Source: Candidatus Palauibacter scopulicola
Lineage (GTDB): Bacteria > Gemmatimonadota > Gemmatimonadetes > Palauibacterales > Palauibacteraceae
Direction of reading: 5' to 3'
Assembly (NCBI RefSeq): GCF_947581915.1
Contig: NZ_CANPWG010000021.1
Span: 124,001-188,000, forward strand
DNA: 64,000 nucleotides
Below, piece by piece: positions 32,940 through 42,672 of the stretch (position 1 is the stretch's first letter; each line of letters opens with the position of its first letter). The notes under the pieces are model-generated. The model was not told where the DNA came from and made no database searches. It was given only the letters and a program-made list of their open reading frames with translations. Both the position numbers and the translations under genes were made by a program.

Positions 32940-33422
32940 ATGACTTCCAGCAAGAAGATTTCGGTCGGCGACCGCGCGGAGCCGTTCACGCTCCCCTACG
33001 AAGCCGGAGGAACGATCGATCTGGGCGACCATCTCGGCCGCGACCGGATCGTGCTCCTCTTCTTCCCCCTCGCCTTCACCTCGGTCTGCACGGCGGAGAT
33101 GTGCAGGCTCCGCGATGAGTGGAGCGCCTACGCGTCGCTCGACGCCACCGTGTTCGCGATCTCCGTCGACAGCCCGTTCGTCACGTCCCGTTTCCGGGCC
33201 GAGGAGAGCATCCCGTTCCCCATCCTCTCCGACTTCAACCGCACGGTTTCGCGTGACTGGGGCGTGCTGTACGAGGAGTTTCACGGGTTTCGGGGCGTCT
33301 CCAAGCGGTCGGCGTTCGTGATTGGAACGGACGGCCGGGTCGCGTACGCATGGGTGTCGGAGGACGCGGGCGTGGAGCCCGACTACGACGAACTCCTTCA
33401 GGCGGTTGCCGACGCGCCCTGA
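32940..33422 (+). CDS. Peroxiredoxin (AhpE-like)
   Basis: 160 residues from ATG 32940, with AGGAGG upstream at the end of the previous gene. Thioredoxin fold with the peroxidatic Cys50 in FPLAFTSVCTAEMC and a second Cys55 five residues on, as in AhpE-type one-Cys/atypical peroxiredoxins (TxxC...C). VFAISVDSPFVTSRFRAE and PILSDFN are further family marks. It reduces peroxides and peroxynitrite with electrons from small thiols or mycoredoxin-like partners. Unlike the OsmC-like gene at 13403-13873, the active-site codon here is an ordinary TGC. Confidence 0.93.
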   Translation: MTSSKKISVGDRAEPFTLPYEAGGTIDLGDHLGRDRIVLLFFPLAFTSVCTAEMCRLRDEWSAYASLDATVFAISVDSPFVTSRFRAEESIPFPILSDFNRTVSRDWGVLYEEFHGFRGVSKRSAFVIGTDGRVAYAWVSEDAGVEPDYDELLQAVADAP

Positions 33423-33457
33423 GGACAGAGACGAACCGCAGCCACGGAGACGATCCG

Positions 33458-33802
33458 ATGTCGATACCGCTCGCGCAGCAGCAGTGCATTCCGTGTCGAG
33501 GCGGCGTTCCACCCCTGGAGGGAGCGGCCCTCGACGCGCTTGCCGAGGAACTCGGGGCCGACTGGCGGGTGGTGGACGGCCACCACCTCGAGAAGGAGTA
33601 CCGCTTCCCCAACTTCGTGACGGCGCTCGACTTCGTGAATCGCGTGGGCGGGATGGCGGAGGAGCAGAACCATCACCCGGACCTGTTCCTCGCGTGGGGA
33701 CGGGTCGTCGTTCGGATCTGGACACACAAGATCGACGGGCTCACGGAGAGTGACTTCGTGTTCGCGGCGAAGGCGGAAACGCTGCACCGACCGCGGGCGT
33801 GA
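33458..33802 (+). CDS. phhB: 4a-hydroxytetrahydrobiopterin dehydratase (PCD/DCoH family)
   Basis: 114 residues from ATG 33458, with GGAGA upstream. The pterin dehydratase core is intact: YRFPNFVTALDFVNRVGGMAE followed by the active-site EEQNHHPDL (His72-His73-Pro-Asp) and VRIWTHKIDGLTESDF. It dehydrates 4a-hydroxy-tetrahydropterin and is normally linked with aromatic amino acid hydroxylases, none of which is in this window. In some bacteria such proteins act in molybdopterin metabolism instead. The stop overlaps the next gene's GTG. Confidence 0.93.
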   Translation: MSIPLAQQQCIPCRGGVPPLEGAALDALAEELGADWRVVDGHHLEKEYRFPNFVTALDFVNRVGGMAEEQNHHPDLFLAWGRVVVRIWTHKIDGLTESDFVFAAKAETLHRPRA

Positions 33803-35037
33803 ACCACAGGATGTCCTCAAGGGCCATCGAGGAGCCCGGAGACCACGGACGACGGATCGGCGCGTACCGGGGGGCCGAGCCCGGTCCGCTCGTCATCTGT
33901 ATCGCCTCGCTGCACGGAAACGAACCGGCGGGTATCGCGGCGCTGGAACGAGTATTGGACGTGCTCTCGTCGAACCGGTTTCGGATGCGCGGGGACCTGG
34001 TCGGCCTCCGTGGCAACCTCCAGGCGCGCAGAGCGGGTACGCGGTTCATCGACGAGGATCTCAATCGCGTGTGGCAACGCGAGCGCGTGGACGCGGTACT
34101 GGAGTCGCTGCGCTCCGGGGAGCCGGCGCGGGAGGGGGACAGGGGGCCGATCGTGGGGAGCGCCGAGTTGGCGGAACAGCGGGATCTTCTGGCCGCCTTC
34201 CAGGCGGAAGACCGACGCGCGCGCGGGCCCATCCACGTCCTCGACCTTCATACCACATCAGCGGAAAGCGCGCCTTTCACGACGCTTGGGGACACGCTTC
34301 AGAACCGGGCACTCGCACTCCGCCTTCCCGTCCCGGTGGTCCTGGGACTGGAAGAGCAGATCGATGGCGCCATGCTCCACTACTTCGACCGCCTGGGCTG
34401 GGCGAACATCGGCATCGAGGCGGGGCAGCACGCGGCCGCGTCGTCCATCGACGTGCACGAGGAGGCCGTGTGGATCCTGCTTGAGACCCTCGGACTGATC
34501 GAGGAAGGAAGCGCACCGGGTCCGGGCGACCTGAAGGCGCGTCTCGCTCGCCGCGCAGAAGGCCTGCCGAGTGTGCTCCATGTCCGCTATCGCCACGTCG
34601 TCTCGGAGGAGGACGAATTCCGGATGCACCCGGGGTTCAGGAACTTCGACGTGGTCGACGCGGGGCAGGAACTCGGCGCGGACCGGGCGGGACCGGTGCG
34701 GACGGCGTTTGCGGGCCGCGTCTTCCTCCCACTCTACCAGCGGCAAGGCGACGACGGTTTCTTCATCGTCCGGCAGCGGGCTCCCGTGTGGCTGAAAGTG
34801 TCCCGGGTACTTCGGACGGCCGGTGCGGATCGCGCGGCCACATGGCTTCCGGGAGTACGGCCGCATCCCGCACGGAGCGACGCCGTCGTCCTGGCGCGCT
34901 GGGCGCGCAACCGGGGGGTGATCGGGCTCCTCCACCTCATGGGGTTCACCGTCCGGGGCGAGAGCGGCGGGGCGGTGATGGTGCGACGCCAGGAAGGGCC
35001 CGCCCGCCGGCCGGAGTCTGCGTCCACGGGCGGTTAG
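33799..35037 (+). CDS. Succinylglutamate desuccinylase/aspartoacylase-like zinc hydrolase
   Basis: 412 residues from GTG 33799, overlapping the previous stop; ATG 33811 is an alternative. An M14-like zinc site is visible as SLHGNEPAG (His39, Glu42) and LDLHTT (His151). Also visible are GLRGNLQARRAGTRFIDEDLNRVW and the beta-rich C-terminal domain (VVDAGQELGADRAGP) of the AstE/AspA family. These enzymes deacylate N-acyl amino acids. The last ~90 residues, rich in Arg and Ala, extend beyond most homologues I know. No arginine catabolic genes are adjacent, so the specific substrate is open. Confidence 0.85.
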   Translation: MNHRMSSRAIEEPGDHGRRIGAYRGAEPGPLVICIASLHGNEPAGIAALERVLDVLSSNRFRMRGDLVGLRGNLQARRAGTRFIDEDLNRVWQRERVDAVLESLRSGEPAREGDRGPIVGSAELAEQRDLLAAFQAEDRRARGPIHVLDLHTTSAESAPFTTLGDTLQNRALALRLPVPVVLGLEEQIDGAMLHYFDRLGWANIGIEAGQHAAASSIDVHEEAVWILLETLGLIEEGSAPGPGDLKARLARRAEGLPSVLHVRYRHVVSEEDEFRMHPGFRNFDVVDAGQELGADRAGPVRTAFAGRVFLPLYQRQGDDGFFIVRQRAPVWLKVSRVLRTAGADRAATWLPGVRPHPARSDAVVLARWARNRGVIGLLHLMGFTVRGESGGAVMVRRQEGPARRPESASTGG

Positions 35038-35043
35038 CGACCC

Positions 35044-38000
35044 GTGGTTCGTTGCCGGCCCCGGTTGGGAACCCGCGCCGCCGCGGTCGCACTCGCGGGC
35101 GCCGCTGTGTGGGTGGGCGCGTGCGGAACGGAGGTCACGCCGCCGGGGCCCCCGAAGAACCGGAGCCCGGTGGCGGTGGACGCCCTTCCCGACCTCGATG
35201 TGCGGCTCGGGCATCCGGCGGTCATCGACGCAGACCTCTGGTTCCGGGATCCGGACGGCGATGCGCTGACGTTCGCCGCGAGATCCTTCGACACCGGCGT
35301 CGCCCGCGTGACGGTTGCCGGGAGTCGGGTGACGGTGGAAGGGGTCGCGCCGGGGTCCGCGACGGTGGAGGTGACGGCCCGCGACGGCGGCGGACTTGCG
35401 GTCACGCAGCGCTTCGAGGCGACGGTCGGGGCCGGCGTCGCGCTCTCCCTGGGCGTGGCGCAGGCGCGGGAGGGCGGCATCGCGCGCGTCGAAGTCGTGC
35501 TCGACGAGTCCGCGGCATCGCCGCTGGCCGTGCGCTATTCGCTGGGCGCGGATGACTCACGGCTGACGGATGACGCGGATTCGGCGGACGTGCTGGGCGC
35601 GGGCGGGGGCGAGATCGAGGTCCCCGCGGGAGCGAGTGCCGCCGTCATCGAGATCCGCATCGCCGACGACGATGAGATCGAGCCGCCCCGTGAAGTCCTC
35701 ACCCTTGTCCTCGGTCGGCCGGCGGCCGGGAGCGGCTTCGTGCTCGCCCCTCCTTCGAGCGCCGCGGTGGTCATCCGGGAGGGAGTGTGCGACCGGACGG
35801 CCGCCGTGCGCGACGCGATCGTGCGCGGGCTCCGGGCCGACGACTGCAGCGCCCCCGACGGTCAGGCGCTGGCCGAACTCCGCTCGCTGAGGATCAGGCC
35901 GCGGGAGCCCGGCCTCGAGGGGGGAACCGGAGTGCCCCCCGGCCGACTGCGCCCAGCCGACCTGAGCGCCCTCTCCGGCCTGGAATGGCTCTCGCTCCAG
36001 GACTACCGGCTGGGAGCCCTCCCCCCCGGAGCGTTCGCCGATCTCTCCAGCCTGGAGGTGCTCAATCTCGCGGGAAACCTGATCGCCGACCTGCCGCCGG
36101 GGGTGTTCGCGGGACTTCGCAGGCTCGAATGGCTCTCCCTGGTCGACAATCGGCTGGGGACGCTGCCCGCGGGCGTATTCGGCGACCTCGCCGGCCTGCG
36201 GGAGCTGTTTCTGCAGGACAACGAACTGCGCGCGCTGCCCCCGGGCGCGCTGACCGGCCTTCGGAGCCTGGAACGGCTGACGCTGGGGGGGAACGAGACC
36301 GCCTTCGCCTTCCCCGTGCGGCTCGTCCGGACGGACCACGAGGACCCCACGGCTCCGGGGCCCGCCACGATCGAGGCCCGAATCCTGGAGGGGGCGCCCT
36401 TCGATGTCCGACTCCCTCTTCTCGCCCAGGGGGGGACGCTCTCGGTCGACTCGATCCTGGTGCGAGCGGGCACCACGGCGAGCGCCGCCGTAACGCTCAC
36501 TCCCGGCGACGCTGCGGATTCCCCGGTCTCCGTCACCGTCGGCACGGAAGAGGCGCTTGCCGAAGCCTGCGCGGATCGTTGCGACGGTTTCGATCTCGTC
36601 GCGGGGGACCCGCTCGTCGTGTCCAACCCCGCTTCGGTCACGATGTCCGTGCCCCATGCGTATCTCACGCAGGCGGCCCAGGACCGGGAGGGCGGCGTAC
36701 CGCTCGTGGCGGATCGGCGCGCCCTCCTTCGCGTGTTCGCGACCGCCGACGAGGTCAACGGCTTCCGGCCGGAAGCCACCGCGACCTTCTTCCATGACGG
36801 AGCGGAGACGTACCGAACGGAGCTTGACCCTCCCGGCGGAGGCATTCCGCTCGCCGTCGACGAGAGCCGCCTCGAAAGATCCTTCAACGCCGTCGTGCCG
36901 GGCCGCGTGCTGCAGCCGGGCGTGAGCATGGTCGTGGAACTCGATCCGGACGGCGCACTTCCCCTGACCTCCTCGAGCCGGTCCCGGTTTCCGGCGGAGG
37001 GCCCGTACGACATCGACGTTCAGCGGATGCCCCCGCTGCGCGTGACACTCGTTCCGGTGCAGTACCATTCGGAGGAAAACCGGGACGTGAATCCGCTCGT
37101 GGCGGCGTTCGCGGGCGAACTCGCGGCGGCGGCCACGGGGGCGGGCTCGGCCGCGGGCAGGAACGTACTGCGTTACGCCCGTACCGTCCTGCCGGTCGGA
37201 GACCTGCACGTGGCGCTCCGCGAACCCTACCACACGTGGGCGGACACCTCGGAGGCGGGGGTCGTCGGCCTCATCCGTGAGATCGAACTGCTCCGGCTGA
37301 TGGAGGCGGAGGACCCCCGGGGGCATTACACCGGGATCTTCGGCGTTCCGAAACCGCGCTCGAGGCACCCCGATGCGTACTGGATCGACGGTCTCGGGAT
37401 GTTGGGCGGGCGAAGCTCTCTCACGGGCTCACACGGTCCGGACGGTCTGCTGCAGCGGACCGGTCGTCTTCGCCTCGTGTTCGCGCACGAGCTGGGGCAC
37501 AACCTCGGGCGTCCGCACACGCCCTGCGACGCGCCCGTCACGGACCCAGGGGCGGTGGACCCCGACTATCCGTGGCCGGACGGTCGTATCGGGGTGTGGG
37601 GATACGATTTCGGGAATGGCGACGAAGACAGTGGCGGCGACGGGCCGGGCCCGGGGCACGTGTTCAACCCGGAGGGATACCGGGACCTGATGTCGTACTG
37701 CTATCCCCAGTGGATCAGCGACTACAGCTTCACGAAGATGCTGGAGTTCCGACTTGCACGGGACGGAAGCGCCGGGATTTCGGCGTTCGCGCACGCGGCG
37801 GATCGCGGAGCCGGGCGGGGCGACATGCTCCTTCTCTGGGGAGGGGTCGACGCCGGCCAACCGCGGCTGGAACCCGCCTTCGTTTATCCGACCGCCCCAC
37901 ACCTTCCCTCGTCGGCGGGCCCGTACCGCCTGTCGGGCCGCGATGCGGCGGGACGGATCCTGTTCTCGCTCAGCTTCACGCCGACTTCGGTCGGCCACGG

Positions 38001-38274
38001 CATCGGCGAAGACCACCGCGCATTCGCCTTCGCGATCCCCTTCGATCCCGCCTGGGCGGAGACGCTGGATGTCCTCACGCTCGTCGGCCCGGCGGGGTCG
38101 GTCTCGGTGGACCGGGGTCGCGGGGGCCGCGCCGCGCTGGTCATCGACCGCGCCACGCGACGCGTCCGCAGCATCGTCCGCGACGGGCCCGATACGCTCC
38201 CGCCGCGGTTGCGGTCGGAGGGCGAACGGCTGGAAGTCGCGCGCGGCCTCCCCCGACACCCGGGCGGAAGTTAG
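35044..38274 (+). CDS. Large lipoprotein with Ig-like, Calx-beta, leucine-rich repeat and metzincin protease regions
   Basis: 1076 residues from GTG 35044. The lipobox Cys27 (VGAC) is followed by a cadherin-like domain with the DPDGDALTF motif (about 38-135), a Calx-beta-like domain (about 135-245; ADDDEIEPPREVLTLVL), then leucine-rich repeats (about 275-420; LEWLSLQDYRLGALPPGAF and kin). A beta linker follows, then a metalloprotease region with HELGHNLGRPH (His815, Glu816, His819, His825) and the Met-turn MSYC at Met883. The HExxHxxGxxH plus Met-turn defines a metzincin. It should be a surface-anchored zinc protease with LRRs giving substrate or partner binding. Last gene of the plus-strand run; its stop overlaps that of the convergent aminotransferase gene by 4 bases. 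Confidence 0.85.
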   Translation: MVRCRPRLGTRAAAVALAGAAVWVGACGTEVTPPGPPKNRSPVAVDALPDLDVRLGHPAVIDADLWFRDPDGDALTFAARSFDTGVARVTVAGSRVTVEGVAPGSATVEVTARDGGGLAVTQRFEATVGAGVALSLGVAQAREGGIARVEVVLDESAASPLAVRYSLGADDSRLTDDADSADVLGAGGGEIEVPAGASAAVIEIRIADDDEIEPPREVLTLVLGRPAAGSGFVLAPPSSAAVVIREGVCDRTAAVRDAIVRGLRADDCSAPDGQALAELRSLRIRPREPGLEGGTGVPPGRLRPADLSALSGLEWLSLQDYRLGALPPGAFADLSSLEVLNLAGNLIADLPPGVFAGLRRLEWLSLVDNRLGTLPAGVFGDLAGLRELFLQDNELRALPPGALTGLRSLERLTLGGNETAFAFPVRLVRTDHEDPTAPGPATIEARILEGAPFDVRLPLLAQGGTLSVDSILVRAGTTASAAVTLTPGDAADSPVSVTVGTEEALAEACADRCDGFDLVAGDPLVVSNPASVTMSVPHAYLTQAAQDREGGVPLVADRRALLRVFATADEVNGFRPEATATFFHDGAETYRTELDPPGGGIPLAVDESRLERSFNAVVPGRVLQPGVSMVVELDPDGALPLTSSSRSRFPAEGPYDIDVQRMPPLRVTLVPVQYHSEENRDVNPLVAAFAGELAAAATGAGSAAGRNVLRYARTVLPVGDLHVALREPYHTWADTSEAGVVGLIREIELLRLMEAEDPRGHYTGIFGVPKPRSRHPDAYWIDGLGMLGGRSSLTGSHGPDGLLQRTGRLRLVFAHELGHNLGRPHTPCDAPVTDPGAVDPDYPWPDGRIGVWGYDFGNGDEDSGGDGPGPGHVFNPEGYRDLMSYCYPQWISDYSFTKMLEFRLARDGSAGISAFAHAADRGAGRGDMLLLWGGVDAGQPRLEPAFVYPTAPHLPSSAGPYRLSGRDAAGRILFSLSFTPTSVGHGIGEDHRAFAFAIPFDPAWAETLDVLTLVGPAGSVSVDRGRGGRAALVIDRATRRVRSIVRDGPDTLPPRLRSEGERLEVARGLPRHPGGS

Positions 38275-39440
38275 CCGTAGGTCGCCAGCACCTGGCGGAG
38301 GGCGTCGATGTCGCGCGGTTCGTTATAGACGTTCGGCGAGACGCGCAGGGCATCGCCCCGCAGGGAGGCGTGGACGCGAGCTTCGGCGAGGCGGGCGCCC
38401 ACCTCGGCGAGGTCGCAGCCCGCGGGCAGCCGGACGCCGAGGATGTTCCCCGTCCGCCACTCGTCGTCCTCGACCGCCCAGCCGCGGAGGCGCAGTTCGT
38501 CCGCGAGGCCGGACAGGAGGCTGCGGCAATAGTCGAGGATGCGGGCGGGGTCCCAGCGGAGGATCAGGTCGAGCGCCTCCACGAGCATCGGGATGAGGAT
38601 GAAATTGGACGTCTGGCCCACGTCGTACCGGGCGGCCCCCTGCCGGTATTCGTCGGTATAGTCGACGAGACCCTGGAAGTCCTCGGAACCGCGGCGCGAG
38701 ATCCACGTCTCCTCGAGCGGCGTGCCGTCGTCAAAGCGTGGACCGTAGTACCCGAAGGCGGTCGAATAAGGTCCCAGGAGCCACTTGTACCCGACGGTGA
38801 TCAGCGCGTCGGGCCGGAAGCGCTCCACATCGAACGGGACGGCGCCGATGGACTGCGAGCCGTCGATGACGAGCGCGGCGCCCACCTCGCGTGCGCGCTC
38901 CCCCGCCGCCTCGAGGTCGATCCGGGTTCCGTCCGTCCAGTGGCAGTGCGGGAGGGAGACGACGGCGGTCTCCGGTCCGATCGCTTCGAGCAGCCGTTCG
39001 TTCCAGAGCGCGGCGGACGGGGGCGGCCCGGGGCGGTCGACGGTGCGGACCTCACAGTCGTACGCCGACGCGCGGCGGCGCCAGGCGTACACGTTGCTCG
39101 GGAACTGCTCGCCGAGGAGGACGATGTTCTGGCCCGGTTCGAGCGGGAGATTGCGGGCCGCGACCTCGATGCCGTAGGACGCGGAAGGCGCGAGCGCGAT
39201 CCGCTCCGGCGGCGCGTTGACGAGGCGTCCGAAGCGCTCCCGGGCGCGGTCGCAGTCCGTGAAGAACCGCTCGCTCGGGAAGGGGGTCGGCGAGCACTTG
39301 CGGCGAACTCCCTCCACGCCCGCTTCCGCGACCGAGCGCGGGAGGGGGCCGAGATAGGCGCAGTTGAGGAAGTGTTCGCCCTCGTCGAGCGCGAACCGGC
39401 TCTTCTGGCAGCCGAGTGCCGTATTCGGTCGTTCCATCAT
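38271..39440 (-). CDS. Class V aminotransferase (cysteine desulfurase/selenocysteine lyase-like superfamily)
   Basis: 389 residues. ATGATG at 39440 overlaps the menE stop (ATGA); the second ATG is an alternative. It has a fold-type I PLP enzyme pattern: FLNCAYLGPLPRSV, APSASYGIEVAARNL, LPHCHWTDGTRIDLE, VIDGSQSIGAVPFDV (PLP Asp and His/Gln region), TVGYKWLLGPYSTAF with the PLP lysine, and VGQTSNFILIPML. It belongs to the COG0520-like group containing isopenicillin-epimerase and kynureninase-like enzymes. Substrate unknown. It is the last gene of the ftsK-to-men array; its link to menaquinone is only positional. Confidence 0.85.
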   Translation of the reverse strand: MMERPNTALGCQKSRFALDEGEHFLNCAYLGPLPRSVAEAGVEGVRRKCSPTPFPSERFFTDCDRARERFGRLVNAPPERIALAPSASYGIEVAARNLPLEPGQNIVLLGEQFPSNVYAWRRRASAYDCEVRTVDRPGPPPSAALWNERLLEAIGPETAVVSLPHCHWTDGTRIDLEAAGERAREVGAALVIDGSQSIGAVPFDVERFRPDALITVGYKWLLGPYSTAFGYYGPRFDDGTPLEETWISRRGSEDFQGLVDYTDEYRQGAARYDVGQTSNFILIPMLVEALDLILRWDPARILDYCRSLLSGLADELRLRGWAVEDDEWRTGNILGVRLPAGCDLAEVGARLAEARVHASLRGDALRVSPNVYNEPRDIDALRQVLATYG

Positions 39441-40921
39441 CCGCCTCTCAAGTCGGTCCTCAATCTCGCGCGGTCCACCTTGCCGGTCGCCGTCCGGGGG
39501 AGACGGTCCAGCACCTCCCAGCGGCGGGGCACGCGCGGCCCCGACAGCCGTTCGCGGCACCACGCGTCGAGACGGCCGGGGAGGTCGGGCTCTGCTCCGC
39601 CGACGACGGCGACCACCACCTGCCCCCACCGGCCGTCCGGCAAGCCGATGACGGCGGCTTCCCCCACCTCCGGGTGGGCGTGGAGCACGGCCTCGACCTG
39701 GGCCGGGTCGACGTTGGCGCCACCGCTTACGATCCGGTCGCGCAGCCGCCCCGTCACCGCCAGGCGTCCCCGCGCATCGAGATGGCCGAGGTCGCCGGTC
39801 GCGAACCAGCCGGCGGGGGGCCGCGCGGCCTCTCCGAAGTACCCCCGGAACAGCGTGTCGCCGCGCACCTCGATGTGGCCCGGGGCCGGCGCGCCGGCGG
39901 GCCCCGCGGCCGCGTCGCCGGACGGGCGGATCCGCACTTCGACGCCGGTAAGCGGAACGCCGGCCGACCGGTCGCCGGCGCGCACCTCCGCGGGCGTGGC
40001 CGTGGTGACCTGCGACCCCGCCTCGGTCAATCCGTACGTCAGCGCGATCGGCCACCCGGCGGACAGGGCCCGCTCCGCCAGGTCCGGCGGGGTCGCCGCG
40101 CCGCCCAGCAGGACGGCGCGCAGCGAGCCCGGCGGCCGGGCGCCCACGGCCAGCAGCCCGTGCAGCATGGCCGGCACGAGCGAGATGTGCGTCACGGCGA
40201 GTTCGTCGAGCGCCCGGGCGACGGAGGCGGCGTCGAACCGCGGCCCCGCCAGCGCGACCGTGGCGCCGGCGGCCGCGGCCCTCAGCGGCACGGCGAGCCC
40301 CCCTACGTGCGCCCAGGCGAGCGTCGCGAGCCACCGGTCGCCCGCGCCGAACCCGAGACGCTCGTTCGAGGCGGCGGCGTTCGCGCGCAGCGACCGCCAT
40401 TCGTGGGCGACAAAGCGGGGCAGTCCCTCGGTTCCGGACGTGGGAAGGATGGCGCCGATCCCGGCAAGATCCGCCCGCCCCGGGGGCGCCGAGGGGAGGG
40501 TGAGATCCGCCTCCGCGGGTTCGTGCAGATGCACCACGATCTCCCCGATCTCTGGGACCGCGACCGCCCGTGGCCTCCACCCGGTAGCCGGCCACGCCGC
40601 CGCCCTCCGCGTAAGCGCGGCGGCCGGTCGAAGCGCCACGACGAACGCGTTCCGCTCATGCGACGTCCATTCCGCATGCGCGGGGGCGAGGACCCAGGAG
40701 CCTCCCGGAGCGGCCTCTGGCGCGACCGCGGCAAGGGCGACCGCGCCGGCCGCGTCCAGCGGGAACTGGTGCGCGACGACGGCCCCCGCCCCCACTCCCT
40801 CTTCCTCCAGGATCGCGGCCACCGCGCGGCCCGCCGCGCGGATCTCCTCGGCGGACCACCTCCGGTCGCGCGACACGAGCGAGAAGGACGACGAGGGGGC
40901 GGGAGTCGCGGGTTCGTTCAC
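39437..40921 (-). CDS. menE: o-Succinylbenzoate-CoA ligase
   Basis: 494 residues from GTG 40921, overlapping the menA stop (GTGA). An acyl-adenylate-forming enzyme: the P-loop is ILPTSGTEGLPRFVAHEW, then LTYGLTEAGSQVTTATP, GWFATGDLGHLDARGRL, GRLRDRIVSGGANVDP and the C-terminal catalytic lysine in RTATGKVDR. The adjacent menF, menD, menB and menA genes make MenE the obvious identity: it activates o-succinylbenzoate with ATP and CoA for MenB. The N-terminal ~130 residues are shorter and more divergent than in long-chain acyl-CoA ligases, as usual for MenE. Confidence 0.88.
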   Translation of the reverse strand: MNEPATPAPSSSFSLVSRDRRWSAEEIRAAGRAVAAILEEEGVGAGAVVAHQFPLDAAGAVALAAVAPEAAPGGSWVLAPAHAEWTSHERNAFVVALRPAAALTRRAAAWPATGWRPRAVAVPEIGEIVVHLHEPAEADLTLPSAPPGRADLAGIGAILPTSGTEGLPRFVAHEWRSLRANAAASNERLGFGAGDRWLATLAWAHVGGLAVPLRAAAAGATVALAGPRFDAASVARALDELAVTHISLVPAMLHGLLAVGARPPGSLRAVLLGGAATPPDLAERALSAGWPIALTYGLTEAGSQVTTATPAEVRAGDRSAGVPLTGVEVRIRPSGDAAAGPAGAPAPGHIEVRGDTLFRGYFGEAARPPAGWFATGDLGHLDARGRLAVTGRLRDRIVSGGANVDPAQVEAVLHAHPEVGEAAVIGLPDGRWGQVVVAVVGGAEPDLPGRLDAWCRERLSGPRVPRRWEVLDRLPRTATGKVDRARLRTDLRGG

Positions 40922-41811
40922 CACAGGCAGCCAGCCGCGAACAGGAGGCCCCAGGCACCGGTCATCCGCGCCGTGGCGGCGAGGGCGGGGTTCAGCGTCC
41001 GCGGGTCCTCGTACGTCCACACGACGCGCAGCGGAGCGACCGCGAGCAGCACCGCACCCGACGCGAGCAACGCCCCCGGCGGCCACCACCCCGCCATGAC
41101 GCCGACGGGCGGCACCGCGATGGCGGCGGCGACGAGCAGCGAATACTGCACCCGCGTCGCGGACGGACCGATCCGCACGGCCAGCGTGCGCTTGCCCGCC
41201 GCGGCATCCGTCGCGATGTCGCGCAGGTTGTTCACCACCAGGATCGCCGTGGCGAGCGCGCCCGCGCCGAGCCCCGCGAGGAGCGCCTCGGGCGCCCAGC
41301 GGGAGAGCTGCACGTAATACGTGCCGGCCACCGCGACCGGGCCGAACAGGATGAACACGGCGAGGTCGCCGAGTCCGTGGTAGCCGTACGGCCACGGCCC
41401 GCCCGTGTAGCAGACCGCCAGCAGGATCGAGCCCACGCCGATCCATACGATCGGCCATCCGCCGACAATCACGAGGTAGATGCCAGCCGCGACGGCGAGC
41501 GCGAACGAGACCGCCGCCCCGAGCCGGACGGCCGCCGCGGTCAGCAGACCGGCCTGCGTCACCCGCGGCGTGCCGAGCCGGTCGGCCGTGTCCGCCCCGC
41601 GCGCGAAGTCGGAGTAGTCGTTCGCGAAGTTCGTGCCGATCTGAATCAGGAGCGCGGCGCCGAGCGCCGCCAGGAAGGGCGCGGCGGCGAAACCGCCGTC
41701 CTTCCACGCCAACCCGCCGCCCGCGAGCACGGGCCCTGCCGCGGCCGGCAGCGTGCGCAGGCGGGCGCCGGCGACCCACGCGCCCGCGCTGCCGGGGGTT
41801 ACGGGCGCCAA
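40918..41811 (-). CDS. menA: 1,4-dihydroxy-2-naphthoate polyprenyltransferase
   Basis: 297 residues from TTG 41811, which overlaps the 3' end of menB by 13 bases; no better start fits before the first helix, and the length matches the family. A UbiA-type membrane prenyltransferase with about nine helices: [16 protein letters not shown], the first Asp-rich motif [14 protein letters not shown], then [24 protein letters not shown] as the second. It attaches the polyprenyl chain to dihydroxynaphthoate in the inner membrane. The start codon is the main uncertainty. Confidence 0.9.
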   Translation of the reverse strand: MAPVTPGSAGAWVAGARLRTLPAAAGPVLAGGGLAWKDGGFAAAPFLAALGAALLIQIGTNFANDYSDFARGADTADRLGTPRVTQAGLLTAAAVRLGAAVSFALAVAAGIYLVIVGGWPIVWIGVGSILLAVCYTGGPWPYGYHGLGDLAVFILFGPVAVAGTYYVQLSRWAPEALLAGLGAGALATAILVVNNLRDIATDAAAGKRTLAVRIGPSATRVQYSLLVAAAIAVPPVGVMAGWWPPGALLASGAVLLAVAPLRVVWTYEDPRTLNPALAATARMTGAWGLLFAAGCLW

Positions 41812-42659
41812 GGGTACTGTCTGAAGTTCGGCGCGCGCTTTTCCAGAAAAGCGTTCTTCCCCTCCTGGCCCTCCTCGGTCATGTAGAAGAGCATCGTCGC
41901 GTGGCCGGCCAGTTCCTGGAGCCCGGCCTGTCCGTCGCAGTCCGCGTTCATCGCCGCCTTCAGACACCGGATCGCGAGCGGGCTCTTCCCGAGGATTTCT
42001 CGCGCCCAGTCGACGCCTTCCGCCTCCATGCGCGCCAGCGGCACGACCTTGTTCACGAGCCCCATCCGCTCGGCCTCCTCCGCTCCGTACTGCCGGCACA
42101 GGTACCAGATCTCGCGCGCCTTCTTCTGGCCCACCGACCGCGCCAGGTACGAGGAACCGAACCCCCCGTCGAAGCTCCCCACCTTCGGCCCCGTCTGCCC
42201 GAACACGGCGTTGTCCGCCGCGATCGTCAGATCGCACACCACGTGCAGCACGTGCCCGCCGCCGATCGCATACCCGGCGACGAGCGCGATGACGGGCTTC
42301 GGCATCGAGCGAATGAGACGCTGGAGATCGAGGACGTTGAGGCGCGCGACCCCGTCCTCCCCCACGTATCCGGCCGTCCCGCGCACGCGCTGGTCGCCCC
42401 CGGAGCAGAAGGCCCATTTCCCGTCCCTCGAAGGTCCGTTCCCGGTCAGGAGGACGACGCCGATCCGCTCGTCATCGCGCGCGTCCTGAAACGCCTCGTA
42501 CATCTCGAACAGCGTGTCCGGGCGGAACGCGTTGCGCACCTCGGGCCGGTTGAAGGCGATGCGGGCGATCCCGTCGCTCTTGTGATACGTGATATCCCCG
42601 TATTCGCCGGCCGGCTCCCAGTCGACGCCGCTTTCCGGGGGCGAGAAGGTCTCTGCCAT
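41799..42659 (-). CDS. menB: 1,4-dihydroxy-2-naphthoyl-CoA synthase
   Basis: 286 residues from ATG 42659, with GGGAGA upstream. A crotonase fold with MenB-specific signatures: [85 protein letters not shown] and the C-terminal FLEKRAPNF. It cyclises o-succinylbenzoyl-CoA to DHNA-CoA in the cytoplasm. It starts 13 bases after menD stops. Confidence 0.95.
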   Translation of the reverse strand: MAETFSPPESGVDWEPAGEYGDITYHKSDGIARIAFNRPEVRNAFRPDTLFEMYEAFQDARDDERIGVVLLTGNGPSRDGKWAFCSGGDQRVRGTAGYVGEDGVARLNVLDLQRLIRSMPKPVIALVAGYAIGGGHVLHVVCDLTIAADNAVFGQTGPKVGSFDGGFGSSYLARSVGQKKAREIWYLCRQYGAEEAERMGLVNKVVPLARMEAEGVDWAREILGKSPLAIRCLKAAMNADCDGQAGLQELAGHATMLFYMTEEGQEGKNAFLEKRAPNFRQYPWRP

Positions 42660-42672
42660 CGCGGGTTCTCCC

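Noticed and set aside
38271-39440. Class V aminotransferase as a selenocysteine lyase supporting the candidate selenoprotein.
   Set aside because: The superfamily is broad, the gene sits in the menaquinone array 24 kb away, and selenocysteine incorporation does not require a lyase.
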